From assembly GCF_052156535.1 (NCBI RefSeq), contig NZ_JBQKUP010000019.1, positions 19,010 to 83,009 on the forward strand: 64,000 nt of DNA. Direction: 5' to 3'. A program made the position numbers and the translations under genes. The notes below the pieces were generated by a model. The model was given only the letters and a program-made list of their open reading frames with translations, searched no databases and had not been told where the DNA came from. Positions 18,325 through 27,732 of this stretch are shown one piece after another (the first letter of the stretch is position 1; each line of letters starts with the position of its first letter). The stretch comes from Nitrospira_E sp052156535. GTDB taxonomy: Bacteria > Nitrospirota > Nitrospiria > Nitrospirales > UBA8639.

Positions 18325-18629
18325 CCGGTTTTCCCAAAAATCCTCTTATTCAATTTCAAGGGTCCTGAACACTCTCATAATCCTGAAATTTATCCAGCCT
18401 CCTGCCCGGGTTTTCAAGTACACCGTTGGGTCCGATTAAAACTGGCGCAGCCCTTTTGCCATTCGATCAATCTCCATCCGTGGACCATAAAAGGATAGTG
18501 AGGTGTAACCGCTTCTGTGCCACCATCCGGTTTTTGTCGATTGAATCGTTCTTATAGTGAATTTCTTAAACAACACAGGGTATTATCCGATGCAAAATAT
18601 TCAAAAGGTGTGGAAGGGGAAATTGCCTG
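18325..18629. other. Gap between the sigma and FecR genes
   Basis: FecI and FecR genes usually touch or overlap. Here 305 bases separate them, with no ORF. A separate promoter for fecR is possible but I cannot assign one with confidence. Confidence 0.35.
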
Positions 18630-19655
18630 ATGTCGGGCACTGATTATCCGGACAGCGAACACGATCGTCTTGAAGCGGAAGCCGTGACGTGGTTGGTCCG
18701 CCTCACATCAGGGGAGACGACTGAGAATGACCGTCGTGCGGCGGATTTGTGGCGCCGACAAAGTTTGGCGCATCAGCGAGCCTTCGAAAAGGCATCCCGG
18801 CTTTGGGATGGAATGGAACCCTTGCGAGATTCACTGATCAGTCCGGACAGATCCCGGGAAGTCCGCAGACAGCTCCTGCAGACAGTCGGCGATTCTCTTT
18901 CCACATCACCATATAATAACCGTCAGAGCTGGTGGGTCTGGAAAGCGATTGTCGCCGCTATGGCGGTAGTGGCTCTTTCCTATACTCTTCAATCCAATTT
19001 TCTCAACTACTGGGGGGCTGATTATTCCACCGGAACGGGAGAACAGGCCACATGGGAATTGACGGACGGCAGTATTGTCCGGTTAAACACACATGCTGCG
19101 GTCAATCTTACCTATTCGCCAAAAATACGGGGTGTGGACCTGCTGGATGGAGAGGTTGCGTTTCGTGTCGCCAAGGATCCTTCACGACCCTTTATTGTGC
19201 AGGCCAACCAAGGAACGATTCGGGCTGTCGGGACGGAATTCTTCGTCTATAAGTTGGATCACTCTGTCCGCGTGACGGTGATAGAAGGTGTCGTTGATGT
19301 ATCGATTCCCCCAGGGCATGGACAGCCCAACTCCTCTGCGCGTCTACAAGCCGGTCAGAGCGTTCAATTCGGGGACGAATCAGGATTAGGCGAAGTAAAA
19401 AAGGTCGATTTACGCGTGGTTACAGCCTGGCAGCGTGGAAGACTTATTTTTGAAGCTGTTCCCTTGACTGAGGTGGTGGAAGAGATCAATCGTTACCGCT
19501 CCGGACACATCCTTATTGTCAACGATACCCTTCGAAAACATTTGGTCAGCGGTGTATTCGATCTTGATAGTTTAGACTCCGCTGTGACCACGATTGAGCG
19601 GACCTTGCCTATTGCCTCACTGCATCTCACCGATCGCCTTATTATCCTTCAGTAA
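18630..19655 (+). CDS. FecR-family anti-sigma/sigma regulator
   Basis: A 341-residue inner-membrane protein that passes the receptor signal to the ECF sigma factor. Residues 1-75 are the DUF4880-type cytoplasmic domain (AEAVTWLVRLTSGETTENDR, WRRQSLAHQRAFEKASRLWD). One membrane segment lies at about 103-121 (VWKAIVAAMAVVALSYTL). The periplasmic FecR domain follows (DYSTGTGEQATWELTDGSIV, LLDGEVAFRVAKDPSRPFIV, IRAVGTEFFVYK), ending in a DUF4974-type STN-like C-terminus (GRLIFEAVPLTEVVEEINRY). A purine-rich AAGGGG precedes the ATG. It pairs with the sigma gene upstream and the receptor downstream, whose N-terminal STN domain is its expected contact. Confidence 0.92.
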   Translation: MSGTDYPDSEHDRLEAEAVTWLVRLTSGETTENDRRAADLWRRQSLAHQRAFEKASRLWDGMEPLRDSLISPDRSREVRRQLLQTVGDSLSTSPYNNRQSWWVWKAIVAAMAVVALSYTLQSNFLNYWGADYSTGTGEQATWELTDGSIVRLNTHAAVNLTYSPKIRGVDLLDGEVAFRVAKDPSRPFIVQANQGTIRAVGTEFFVYKLDHSVRVTVIEGVVDVSIPPGHGQPNSSARLQAGQSVQFGDESGLGEVKKVDLRVVTAWQRGRLIFEAVPLTEVVEEINRYRSGHILIVNDTLRKHLVSGVFDLDSLDSAVTTIERTLPIASLHLTDRLIILQ

Positions 19656-19999
19656 GATTGTCTCCTCACCCAATCAACTCCATTCACTCAACAAACCTTC
19701 TTGGGAAAAAAGACATTTGTTCGACTTTTGCGGGGAGAGATCCCTCCAGCAAAATTTTTGCATTTTGTCTGTCTGGGTTTCTTCTGCTGAACCGTCTTGT
19801 GAAGTAGGCATGTTCAAAGGAGGCTGATCTTCTTTGTCCTAAGTGCTCACTTTCAAATCGAAATTTTAAAGAGAAGCGGTGCTTTCTTCTTGAGCGGCGC
19901 TTGGCCAGCAACCTGAAGAGTTAGCGGCATGGTCCATCATTTTATGCTTTATACATACCATACCTCATTCACATGATGATTTAGGAAGGAAGTGAAACG
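19656..19999. other. Intergenic region before the TonB receptor
   Basis: 344 bases with no supported gene. It should contain the promoter read by the ECF sigma factor. I could not pick out a Fur box here. Confidence 0.3.
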
Positions 20000-22564
20000 A
20001 TGTCAAAAATTAGAGTAGGAGCACAAAGACACAAAGCAAAGGAGTTCAGGCGAAAGCGAGTGTCAGGGTGGTTGATGGGGCTGACCTTGGTGATCCTCCA
20101 ACTCCTGGGAAATTGGACGACCTCTGCATCCGCACAGGAATCTATCCGGTTCGACATTCCTTCGCAAGCTCTGAATACCGCACTTACAGCTTTTGCGGAA
20201 CAAAGTTCATGGCAATTATTCTATAGCACGGAAATCGCGGAAGGTCTGCAGAACAAAGCCCTGTCGGGTGCGCATGAACCCGAATCCGCCCTGAAGCATT
20301 TACTGTCAGGGACAGGCCTCGAATATCGCATAACTGGTCCTCAGATCGTGAGGATTAGCAAAAGGGAGAATTCTGCAGTCTTGCCCCCTGTGCCTCTGGC
20401 GGATACTTCCGTACAACAATCCACTCAAAGCGTGAATGGCCAAACTTCCCAGCCTAGGACAGTGAAGGTGCCGGAGGTGGTGGTGAAGGATGTTCGTGAT
20501 CGTCCGTACACAACCGAAGATGTGTCAAGTGCCTCAAGAATTCCTGTTCCCGTTCAGGAGATGCCCCGGTCGGTTGAAACGGTGACGAAGGAGGTGATCG
20601 AAGACCAGAAGGTCATTCGTATGAACGAGGCGCTTCGAAATGCAAGTGGTACCTATCAATCCAGTACACAAGGCGGTCAGGGCGGCACCTTCATTATACG
20701 GGGCTTTGCGTCCGATCTGAATGTGTTCAAGAACGGCTTTCGGGACGACAGCACGTTTAGTTCGCGAGCTCCACGCGACATCATCAACCTTGAGAGCATT
20801 GAAGTGGTAAAGGGTCCGCCGTCTTATCTTTACGGGCGATCCGATCCCGGTGGTGTGATCAATCAAATTACGAAAGCCCCTTTGAAGAACGCTTTCTATT
20901 CCGGAGAAATGATTGGCGGCAGTTATGAACTCTATCGACCGACGGTAGAACTCGGAGGGCCGTTGAACGAGAGTAAGACGTTGACCTATCGGTTCAATGG
21001 CATGTTCGAATCGGCGGAAAGTTATCGGGAGGGGGTCAAGTCGAAACGCGCTTTTCTCGCTCCGGTTTTCGGGTGGGACATCAGCTCGCGGACGACGTTC
21101 CGGCTTGAAGGTGAATATCTCTATAATAAGGCCCCTATCGATCGGGGGTTGGTGGCCATCGGTGACGGAGTCGCGCCGATCTCTATCAAAAGTTTCCTCG
21201 GCGACCCGACAAAAAAAGATGAGAATAATAGCGGAAAGGTCACCGCGACAGTTCTGCACGAATTCAATGATATGTTCACATGGCGCACTGCGTACAGAGG
21301 GGCCTGGACCAGCAGCCGATATGACTCTCTGGAGTCCTGGTTTTTGGTCGGTCCTGAAAGTGATGGAATCCTCGATCTGGCGCGATTTAAAATTCCGACA
21401 AACGTTTCAAGCAACTACATGCAAAACGAAGTCCACGGCAAGTTCTCAACCGGTTCAATTAAGCATAAGACTCTTTTTGGCATCGAACTGGGTCGAGAGA
21501 GTTCCTCGGCAAAAGCCTACTCAGATTTCGGTGGTGATACAACCACACCGGGAGGATTCAGCTACATTAATATTTTCGATACATCTGACAAGCAGTTCGT
21601 AGACATTCCTCTTGATGAATTCAGCCATACCAAACAAACCAACTACATTTTCGGTCTGTATTTTGGTGATCAAATCGACCTCCTGGAAAATCTCCATGTC
21701 CATGGAGGCGGTCGGTTCGATATCTTTGAACAGAAACTCACCAACCGCCCAACGGATTTTGATCCTGACACGAACAAGGATAAGCAAACCAAAAAGAGAT
21801 TCAGTCCGTCGGTGGGTGTTACGTATCAACCGTGGAAGCCTATGGCCATCTTTGCCAATTACACAGAGTCCTTCGTGCCACAAGCAATCGGATCAAGAGG
21901 GATCGACGGAGAACTGTTTAAGCCTGAGCGTGGAAAAGCATGGGAAGGTGGTTTCAAATTCCAGTTTTTTGACAACAAATTGCGGGCTAACATGGCGGTG
22001 TTTCAGATCGACAAAACGAATGTGTTGACGGCCGACCCCGCCAACGGATTCGCATTTTCCCAGGCAACCGGCAAGCAGCGCAGCAGGGGGTTCGAATTTG
22101 ACGTGGCGGGGACGATATTGCCTGGGTGGGAGATTATTGCCAACTATGCGTATACCGATACGCGGGTCCGCAAAGACGTCATGTTTAAAGAAGGAAGCCG
22201 AGTCTCCAACGTCCCTTTAAACCAGGGCAGCATATGGACAACCTACTTTTTCCAGGAAGGCGTGGTGAAAGGCTTCGGGGCCGGAATTGGCATATATGCG
22301 CAAGGCGAAAAAAATGGTGTCTTCGAATGCGAGGATCCGGCCAACTGCCAAGCACCGTTTGAGATGAAAGGCTATGTCAGAATGGATGCGGCATTGTATT
22401 ACCGTAAGCCGAATTTTTCCCAAGGAACTAACCTGCTGGCTGCGGTGAATTTTACGAACCTTCTGGATCAACGGTACATGACCGGCAGCCAGAATTTTAG
22501 GGAGATCGTCTATACCGGTGCGCCTCTCACAGTGATTGGCTCTCTCAAGTTTGAGTTTTTCTAA
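20000..22564 (+). CDS. TonB-dependent siderophore receptor with signalling domain
   Basis: An 854-residue outer-membrane transducer that imports a ferric siderophore and signals its presence. A long basic N-region precedes the signal peptide, cleaved after ASAQ (about residue 49). An STN/secretin-type domain follows (IRFDIPSQALNTALTAFAEQ, AEGLQNKALSGAHEPESALK; about 50-120), which contacts FecR. The plug starts near EMPRSVETVTKEVIEDQKVI and includes GGTFIIRGFASDLNVFKNG and PPSYLYGRSDPGGVINQITK. The beta-barrel ends in LKFEFF with terminal Phe. AGGAAGGAAG precedes the ATG. The linker TVKVPEVVVKDVR is nearly the same as in the second receptor at 32027, so the two are paralogues. The ligand is not known; the neighbouring cluster's product is a candidate. 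Confidence 0.95.
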   Translation: MSKIRVGAQRHKAKEFRRKRVSGWLMGLTLVILQLLGNWTTSASAQESIRFDIPSQALNTALTAFAEQSSWQLFYSTEIAEGLQNKALSGAHEPESALKHLLSGTGLEYRITGPQIVRISKRENSAVLPPVPLADTSVQQSTQSVNGQTSQPRTVKVPEVVVKDVRDRPYTTEDVSSASRIPVPVQEMPRSVETVTKEVIEDQKVIRMNEALRNASGTYQSSTQGGQGGTFIIRGFASDLNVFKNGFRDDSTFSSRAPRDIINLESIEVVKGPPSYLYGRSDPGGVINQITKAPLKNAFYSGEMIGGSYELYRPTVELGGPLNESKTLTYRFNGMFESAESYREGVKSKRAFLAPVFGWDISSRTTFRLEGEYLYNKAPIDRGLVAIGDGVAPISIKSFLGDPTKKDENNSGKVTATVLHEFNDMFTWRTAYRGAWTSSRYDSLESWFLVGPESDGILDLARFKIPTNVSSNYMQNEVHGKFSTGSIKHKTLFGIELGRESSSAKAYSDFGGDTTTPGGFSYINIFDTSDKQFVDIPLDEFSHTKQTNYIFGLYFGDQIDLLENLHVHGGGRFDIFEQKLTNRPTDFDPDTNKDKQTKKRFSPSVGVTYQPWKPMAIFANYTESFVPQAIGSRGIDGELFKPERGKAWEGGFKFQFFDNKLRANMAVFQIDKTNVLTADPANGFAFSQATGKQRSRGFEFDVAGTILPGWEIIANYAYTDTRVRKDVMFKEGSRVSNVPLNQGSIWTTYFFQEGVVKGFGAGIGIYAQGEKNGVFECEDPANCQAPFEMKGYVRMDAALYYRKPNFSQGTNLLAAVNFTNLLDQRYMTGSQNFREIVYTGAPLTVIGSLKFEFF

Positions 22565-22727
22565 CGTTAACTAAGATGCATTTATATCTATTACGGCTAA
22601 GAACGAGGAAGGCGAGTTGATGATGTCAAACGTCTCTACATATATGAAACTCACATCTGAAGTATAATCTTGCAATGCAGTCAACAGTACATTAATTGAT
22701 TGTAGAAAGGTAGATTGGTTCAAAGAC

Positions 22728-23084
22728 TCAGAATTGTGGCTGAGTCCAGTGAATGAGGAGGATCAGGAGCACAGAAAAGAGGGAAAGGAATCCAAAAATC
22801 AGGGCGAGGCGTGGGGCATAGGAAAGCACAAAAATCAGCGTGAGCCCGCCCATGGACAGAAACCCTACCCAGTGGACCGGGCCAAACGACCATCCTGCCG
22901 TGGCAACTGCCACCACCAAGGATAGTCCCAGGATCAGGCAACCTACGATTTTCAGTATCAGCAGGACCGGGGACGGATTTGAAGGAAGGAATGACTGTCC
23001 CAGGATGGCTTGATAGTGCTTCGGCATGGCCAGGCATAAAGTGAATAATCCGCCATAGGAGAGTAGGAATACGAGAATGTCCAT
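22728..23084 (-). CDS. DUF3325-type small membrane protein (iron-uptake cassette)
   Basis: A 118-residue protein with four hydrophobic segments (ILVFLLSYGGLFTLCLAM, LILKIVGCLILGLSLVVAVA, FLSMGGLTLIFVLSYAP, IFGFLSLFSVLLILLI), in line with the DUF3325 family. Genes of this family sit next to PepSY and DUF3649 genes beside siderophore receptors in many proteobacteria; the role is unknown but is thought to aid release or reduction of iron at the inner membrane. It starts 12 bases after the PepSY stop, so it is probably cotranscribed. It converges on the TonB receptor with a 163-base gap. Confidence 0.7.
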   Translation of the reverse strand: MDILVFLLSYGGLFTLCLAMPKHYQAILGQSFLPSNPSPVLLILKIVGCLILGLSLVVAVATAGWSFGPVHWVGFLSMGGLTLIFVLSYAPRLALIFGFLSLFSVLLILLIHWTQPQF

Positions 23085-23096
23085 GTTCGGTTTTTT

Positions 23097-24647
23097 TTAT
23101 CCACCTGAAGCGACGGGGTGGGAGTTCCAGTGACGAGATGATGCACGTGCGGATTGGTCAAGACGTCTGGCCGTCCACGCTAATCCCAAGCCGCTCACCA
23201 GGAACGAGAGGTCGAGCCCTGCCACTTCCCACTCTCCTTGGGAAAGAGATTGGAGCAAGTTGCTCTCCGTGGTGATGGCGTTCACGATCGGTAGTAGTCC
23301 GAATAACATGGCCGCCATGGCGAGTTGCGTTCTCCATATTCGCAATGATGGACAGTGCGCGAAAAATTTTTTGAGTAGGGCATGCCCCAGACACAGACCC
23401 CAGGTTGTGAATAATACTTGTAATTCCCTGAGTTCACGTCCAGGAAGCTCGGCAGGCAACAAGCGATTGGCCCAAAAGTACGCCGCCGTGGCCACTAATA
23501 ATCCCGCTACTGCCGCCACATTAAATCCTTCCACGAGCCGATATCCCACTCCATCGGTTGCCGTGTGACGCCCCTGCCGCTTGACGACCCACAGAACCAA
23601 CCCTGTGGCAATCATGGCGCTTGATGCCAAGCCCATTCCAAAATACAGCCACCGCATCGTGGCACCGCCGAATTGCACAAAGTGCAATCCTGAAAGGACT
23701 GACTGAGCCATATACGCGGGTTTGGAATTGATCCAAACGGTCTGGATTTCACCACTAACCCCATCGAAACTCACGCGGTCATTATATAAGCTCAAGCGAT
23801 CGTTCGACCGACGGTAAATGTGCACCAGCGCATGACGATCGCCAGGATGACTCACCACGATCGACTGGGTTTGGCCTCCCTTCCAATATGGCCTGGCTTG
23901 GCGTTCCAGGTCCATCAATGAAACCAAGGGGGCCTTCTGATTTGCCCTCTCCGGTTCAATGAAGGATTCAGCTTCGGCCCAAAAATCGTCCATATTGCCA
24001 TCATATTGCACCTGTATCCCCGCCGGCATGTAGATCGACCAAAAGATGACGAGTCCGGTAAAAGTAATCATGAGGTGAAACGGGAAGACCAGGACACCTG
24101 TGACGTTATGCGCATCGAGCCAGGCCCGATGAGACGACGCTTTGGGACGAAACGTAAAAAAATCCTTAAAGATGCGATGATGAATGACGATTCCGGTCAC
24201 GAGCGCGACCAACATAGCCATGGCGGCTGCACCCACAATCCAGATGCCAGCCTGGTCCAATAAGAGTTGATAGTGAAATCGATAGAAGAATTCTCCTCCA
24301 TAAGTGTCCCGAAGAGGGAGGGGTTGTCCTGTCTGGGCATTGATCACCCGGGACACGGATGCACCATCCTGGCTCCATCGAATGGTGGAGACCGGCGTGC
24401 GTTCGCTGGGTAGCTCAATCCACCAGCGCTCGGCCTGCGGGGCAAGCTGTTCCAGGGTATGCACGGCGGCCTCCACATTAAGCGGGGCGGGGGTGACCTG
24501 ATGCAACTCCGGTTGCATCCAGTAGGTGATTTCTTGATCGAACACCGTCAGCGTGCCGGTGAAAAAGATCGCAAACAACAGCCAGCCGAAGAGCAGGCCT
24601 GCCCAGGTATGGAGCCAATCCATGTTTTGCGTAAAACTTTCTTTCAT
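23097..24647 (-). CDS. PepSY-associated TM protein (siderophore-iron reductase type)
   Basis: A 516-residue inner-membrane protein of the PepSY_TM family. The N-terminus is characteristic: DWLHTWAGLLFGWLLFAIFF, TGTLTVFDQEITYWMQPE. Further membrane segments are VGAAAMAMLVALVTGIVIHH, FPFHLMITFTGLVIFWSIYM, WLYFGMGLASSAMIATGLVL, with extra helices in the last 150 residues. Conserved histidines in and near the helices (LHTW, HHRIF, DAHNVTGVLVFPFHLM, LHFVQFGG) could bind haem or metal. FhuF-independent iron reduction from siderophores has been proposed for such proteins. It lies in a DUF3649-PepSY-DUF3325 cassette, which supports a role in ferric-siderophore use. Confidence 0.88.
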   Translation of the reverse strand: MKESFTQNMDWLHTWAGLLFGWLLFAIFFTGTLTVFDQEITYWMQPELHQVTPAPLNVEAAVHTLEQLAPQAERWWIELPSERTPVSTIRWSQDGASVSRVINAQTGQPLPLRDTYGGEFFYRFHYQLLLDQAGIWIVGAAAMAMLVALVTGIVIHHRIFKDFFTFRPKASSHRAWLDAHNVTGVLVFPFHLMITFTGLVIFWSIYMPAGIQVQYDGNMDDFWAEAESFIEPERANQKAPLVSLMDLERQARPYWKGGQTQSIVVSHPGDRHALVHIYRRSNDRLSLYNDRVSFDGVSGEIQTVWINSKPAYMAQSVLSGLHFVQFGGATMRWLYFGMGLASSAMIATGLVLWVVKRQGRHTATDGVGYRLVEGFNVAAVAGLLVATAAYFWANRLLPAELPGRELRELQVLFTTWGLCLGHALLKKFFAHCPSLRIWRTQLAMAAMLFGLLPIVNAITTESNLLQSLSQGEWEVAGLDLSFLVSGLGLAWTARRLDQSARASSRHWNSHPVASGG

Positions 24648-24694
24648 GGATCAGTCATTTCTTAAGATAGACTGTCTAGCCCTGACACGCCGTT

Positions 24695-24991
24695 CTACGT
24701 CATCAGTAGCGTCATGCCCCCCAAGAGCCCGGTGGATATCAAGAGGACGAGCCATGCCCGCATTGGAGTGATTGCCGCAAATGCCCAGAGAATGGCTGCC
24801 GTATAGATCACGAAAGACATCATGCTGGCCGTTAGCACTGCTTCGGATTTGGCCAACGGTAGGATAACGGATAACCACGCAGTACAGGCATATGTCAGGG
24901 CATACCCGCCACACGCGGCAGCGCCAACCCGGGAGGACACCGTGATCCAGGTGATGGCGGAGGATTTTGACCGCCGAGCTTTAGAAAACAA
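24695..24991 (-). CDS. DUF3649-type small membrane protein
   Basis: A 98-residue protein with hydrophobic segments (VGAAACGGYALTYACTAWLS, AVLTASMMSFVIYTAAILWA, AWLVLLISTGLLGGMTLLM). The SRVGAAACGGYALTYA and ILWAF patterns fit the DUF3649 family found beside PepSY and DUF3325 genes. The start is TTG at 24991; no ATG is available in frame upstream of the conserved part, and only a weak AAAAGG precedes it. It is followed by the PepSY gene 47 bases later. The start codon is uncertain, the family call is moderate. Confidence 0.65.
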   Translation of the reverse strand: MFSKARRSKSSAITWITVSSRVGAAACGGYALTYACTAWLSVILPLAKSEAVLTASMMSFVIYTAAILWAFAAITPMRAWLVLLISTGLLGGMTLLMT

Positions 24992-25132
24992 CGATACGAC
25001 CTTTTGGGCTCCTGACGTGGATGCTAAATGGAGAAATCCCTACACAGAGAAAGACGAATGAATTCGGCAAAACCTTACGGATAATTGAATTAAAAATAGG
25101 CAGTTTATTTTTCCGCTCAATTACAAAGCTTG

Positions 25133-26305
25133 TCAGTAAGCGGGGAGGTCTTGGCGAAGAGGAGAGATCGTGACCTGCATGCCTTCTATTGGAATGTCCA
25201 CACCGGACAAGACGACCTTGTCCCCTGCTTGCAACCCCCCGCGGACCACAATCCGACTAGTTTCGGATTTCAAAATATCAAGATTTTTGACCTTGAGCCG
25301 GTTGTCATCACCAACGACCAGGACCTGCTCTGTACGGGTGTTAACGACGGCTGGTGGTAAGACAAAAACCTGGTGATATTCCAGGCCTTCGATCTCCGCC
25401 TTGAGGAATGTTCCCGGTAATAAGGGTCGCCCATGGTTCTGATCGGACTCCGGTTCCGGGACCCGTGCGACAAGGGAAAGCTGCCCGGAGGTTGGTTCTA
25501 TTGCGCCTTCGGTTCGAATGATGTATCCAGCCCAACGAGCCATGCCGTTGCCAATGGTCGTTTGCAAGGTCACGGAAGGCGCCGTGTGCGTTGAACCGTT
25601 TTTTTCCGAAATCCATGGGATGTCTAAAAAAGCTAATTGTTCCATGGATACCGGGAGACGCACTTCCAGGCTGTCGGTGGCATAGAGGCGGGCGACTTTT
25701 TCTCCTGGAACAAGGTATTGGCCCAGATCCACATGCTTAGCCCCAATTCGTCCATCGAACGGGGCTCGGAGCACGCAACGGATTTGCTGCAATCGGGCTT
25801 TCGCCCCATCCGCTTTGGCTGCAGCGACTTTTGCACGTATTTCCCGTAGTTGCGGTGTGCGTAAAGCCAGGGGGGTCGCTTCACCCTTACCGAGAACCTG
25901 CCATTCGTTCCGTGCTTGTTCGACTTGCGCCTCTTCCTGGGCTAAGAGTCGCTGGGCTTCCGCGAGTCGGCTTTGCGCCTCAATCCTGGCAAATTGGTAA
26001 TCTCGGGGATCCACGACCACGAGAATGTCTCCACGATGAAACGATCCGCCGGCGGCGAAGGCGGGATGAACATGAATCACCTTGCCGGCGACCTCTGTGA
26101 CCAGATCAATCTCCGTGCGCGGCATTGCGACTCCCTGCGAGGTCACGGTCACGCGCACGCTTTGGGGTTGGACCTCAAGGACCTCAACATGGGGCGGCTC
26201 CGGCTGGAGTCTTGATGTTTCCGGCTGGGAGCGATTGTTCAGGACCAGGAAGGCAGAGATTAGGCCCATCGATAGCACACCGATGGGCAGCAGTGCTCGG
26301 TTCAT
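25133..26305 (-). CDS. RND efflux periplasmic adaptor (membrane fusion protein)
   Basis: A 390-residue HlyD/AcrA-type adaptor that links the RND pump to the outer-membrane channel. An N-terminal anchor (LLPIGVLSMGLISAFLVLN) is followed by the biotinyl-lipoyl-like hairpin: GKVIHVHPAFAAGGSFHRGD, ILVVVDPRDYQFARIEAQSR, then LAEAQRLLAQEEAQVEQARN (coiled coil) and LRAPFDGRIGAKHVDLGQYL. The C-terminal beta-barrel and membrane-proximal parts follow (VVLSGVDIPIEGMQVTI). Its ATG overlaps the end of the outer-membrane gene by 4 bases, so the two are translationally coupled. Substrate unknown; the location suggests a siderophore or related metabolite. Confidence 0.92.
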   Translation of the reverse strand: MNRALLPIGVLSMGLISAFLVLNNRSQPETSRLQPEPPHVEVLEVQPQSVRVTVTSQGVAMPRTEIDLVTEVAGKVIHVHPAFAAGGSFHRGDILVVVDPRDYQFARIEAQSRLAEAQRLLAQEEAQVEQARNEWQVLGKGEATPLALRTPQLREIRAKVAAAKADGAKARLQQIRCVLRAPFDGRIGAKHVDLGQYLVPGEKVARLYATDSLEVRLPVSMEQLAFLDIPWISEKNGSTHTAPSVTLQTTIGNGMARWAGYIIRTEGAIEPTSGQLSLVARVPEPESDQNHGRPLLPGTFLKAEIEGLEYHQVFVLPPAVVNTRTEQVLVVGDDNRLKVKNLDILKSETSRIVVRGGLQAGDKVVLSGVDIPIEGMQVTISPLRQDLPAY

Positions 26306-27732
26306 ATGGTGCCTCCAAGTGCCAGATATAAGTCAATGCGGTTGGTCAGCAGACGCCGTTTGACGGTCAAATGCGCACTTTGAGCCATTAAGGTTCCGCG
26401 GAAACTGTCGAGCAGCGTGAGAATGGTCGTAAATCCATGGCGGTAGGCATAGACCGCCATCTGTTGGTTCGCGTGGGCATGTTTCACCGCGTCTGATAAC
26501 GCATGCTCCTGTTCCGACAATCGTTCTTCGGCTGCCAGGGCCTGCTCCACTTCACGGAATGCCTCCAATGCGGTTTGTTGAAAATTCTCCATAGCTTCGG
26601 TGACGGCCGCGCGGTTACGTGCGATCTCACCCTGTAGTTGGTCTCCGGCAAAGATGGGTTGGAGCAAGCCGGTTCCTACATTCCAGGCAAGGGCTCCCGG
26701 CTGCGTCAGTTCTTTTAGTGAATTACTACGGGTTCCGCCGGTCCCCGTTAAGGTGATGCGCGGCAACAGCGCAAGGTTGGCGCTGATGAACCGCTGGTCT
26801 TCTGCACGGAGACGCTCCATGGCGGCGGCAATGTCGGGTCGGCGATTGAGCAATTCAGATGGAACGCCCGCAGTGAGTGTTGAAGGTAATGCCGGTAATG
26901 GCAATTGGGCTTTCAATTCTCCGGCGGGATAACGGCCAAGCAACACTTCCAGCCGGCGGGCGGTCATTTGGACTTGATTGTGTGCCTCGGCCAGTTGAGC
27001 TTCAGCATTGGCGAGGTCCGTCAGCGCCAATCCAAGGTCCAATCCGGGTGTGAGCCCGCGGTTAAAACGACCGCGGACCAGCTCCACAAGCATCCGTCGA
27101 TCGGCGACTGATTGTGAGGCGACCGTTTCCTGAAGGCCTGCTTCAATCAATTCAAACCAGGCTTGCGCTGTTCGTGCCGCGAGTGATAACGCTGCTCCCT
27201 GCAAGTCCGTTTCCACGGCTATGGAATCCAGGGAGGCTGCCTCCTGCGAGGCACGAATTCGTCCCCAGATGTCCAGCTCCCAGGAAAGGTTAAAGACCAC
27301 TTCCATGAAGCTGTAATTCTCGTTGGCGATATCGCTATCGAATGTCCCGAAACGGCCGTGGCGAAAGTCCGGGGAAAAATTGACTTGAGGAAGACGAGGA
27401 GCTCCGGCGATGCGGACATTGGCTCGGGCAATCTCTACCCGCGCCGCTGCGGCTTTGAGGTCGTGATTAAAGTTCAACGCTTCGCGGACCATATCCGTCA
27501 GTATCGGCAGGTGAAACGTGTCCACCCATCCATCCGTGACTCGTTCGACCGTCCTGTCCGTGATCGTGGACCATTGTTCGGGCACAGGGTCCATGATGCG
27601 TTCCCCATGACGTTCCGGGGTCGAGATGCATCCTGAAAGCAGGACGAGGCAGACTCCGACCGTCATGAAGAGAGGTCGGTATGTTTTAGTCATAAGGCGA
27701 TATCGGCGAATCCATTTCTTTGGCCATCTCAT
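26302..27732 (-). CDS. Outer-membrane efflux lipoprotein, NodT/TolC family
   Basis: A 476-residue TolC-type channel of the lipidated NodT group. The signal ends in CLVLLSGC, with the cysteine as lipid anchor. The two tandem outer-membrane-factor repeats are visible: LREALNF-type (MVREALNFNHDLKAAAARVE) and the second helical half (NRRPDIAAAMERLRAEDQRF, ISANLALLPRITLTGTGGTR). ATG 27732 is used because GAGG lies 10 bases upstream; ATG 27693 is a possible alternative nearer the signal. It overlaps the adaptor gene. A dispersed palindromic repeat lies in the 480-base gap between it and the RND pump gene upstream. Confidence 0.92.
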   Translation of the reverse strand: MRWPKKWIRRYRLMTKTYRPLFMTVGVCLVLLSGCISTPERHGERIMDPVPEQWSTITDRTVERVTDGWVDTFHLPILTDMVREALNFNHDLKAAAARVEIARANVRIAGAPRLPQVNFSPDFRHGRFGTFDSDIANENYSFMEVVFNLSWELDIWGRIRASQEAASLDSIAVETDLQGAALSLAARTAQAWFELIEAGLQETVASQSVADRRMLVELVRGRFNRGLTPGLDLGLALTDLANAEAQLAEAHNQVQMTARRLEVLLGRYPAGELKAQLPLPALPSTLTAGVPSELLNRRPDIAAAMERLRAEDQRFISANLALLPRITLTGTGGTRSNSLKELTQPGALAWNVGTGLLQPIFAGDQLQGEIARNRAAVTEAMENFQQTALEAFREVEQALAAEERLSEQEHALSDAVKHAHANQQMAVYAYRHGFTTILTLLDSFRGTLMAQSAHLTVKRRLLTNRIDLYLALGGTI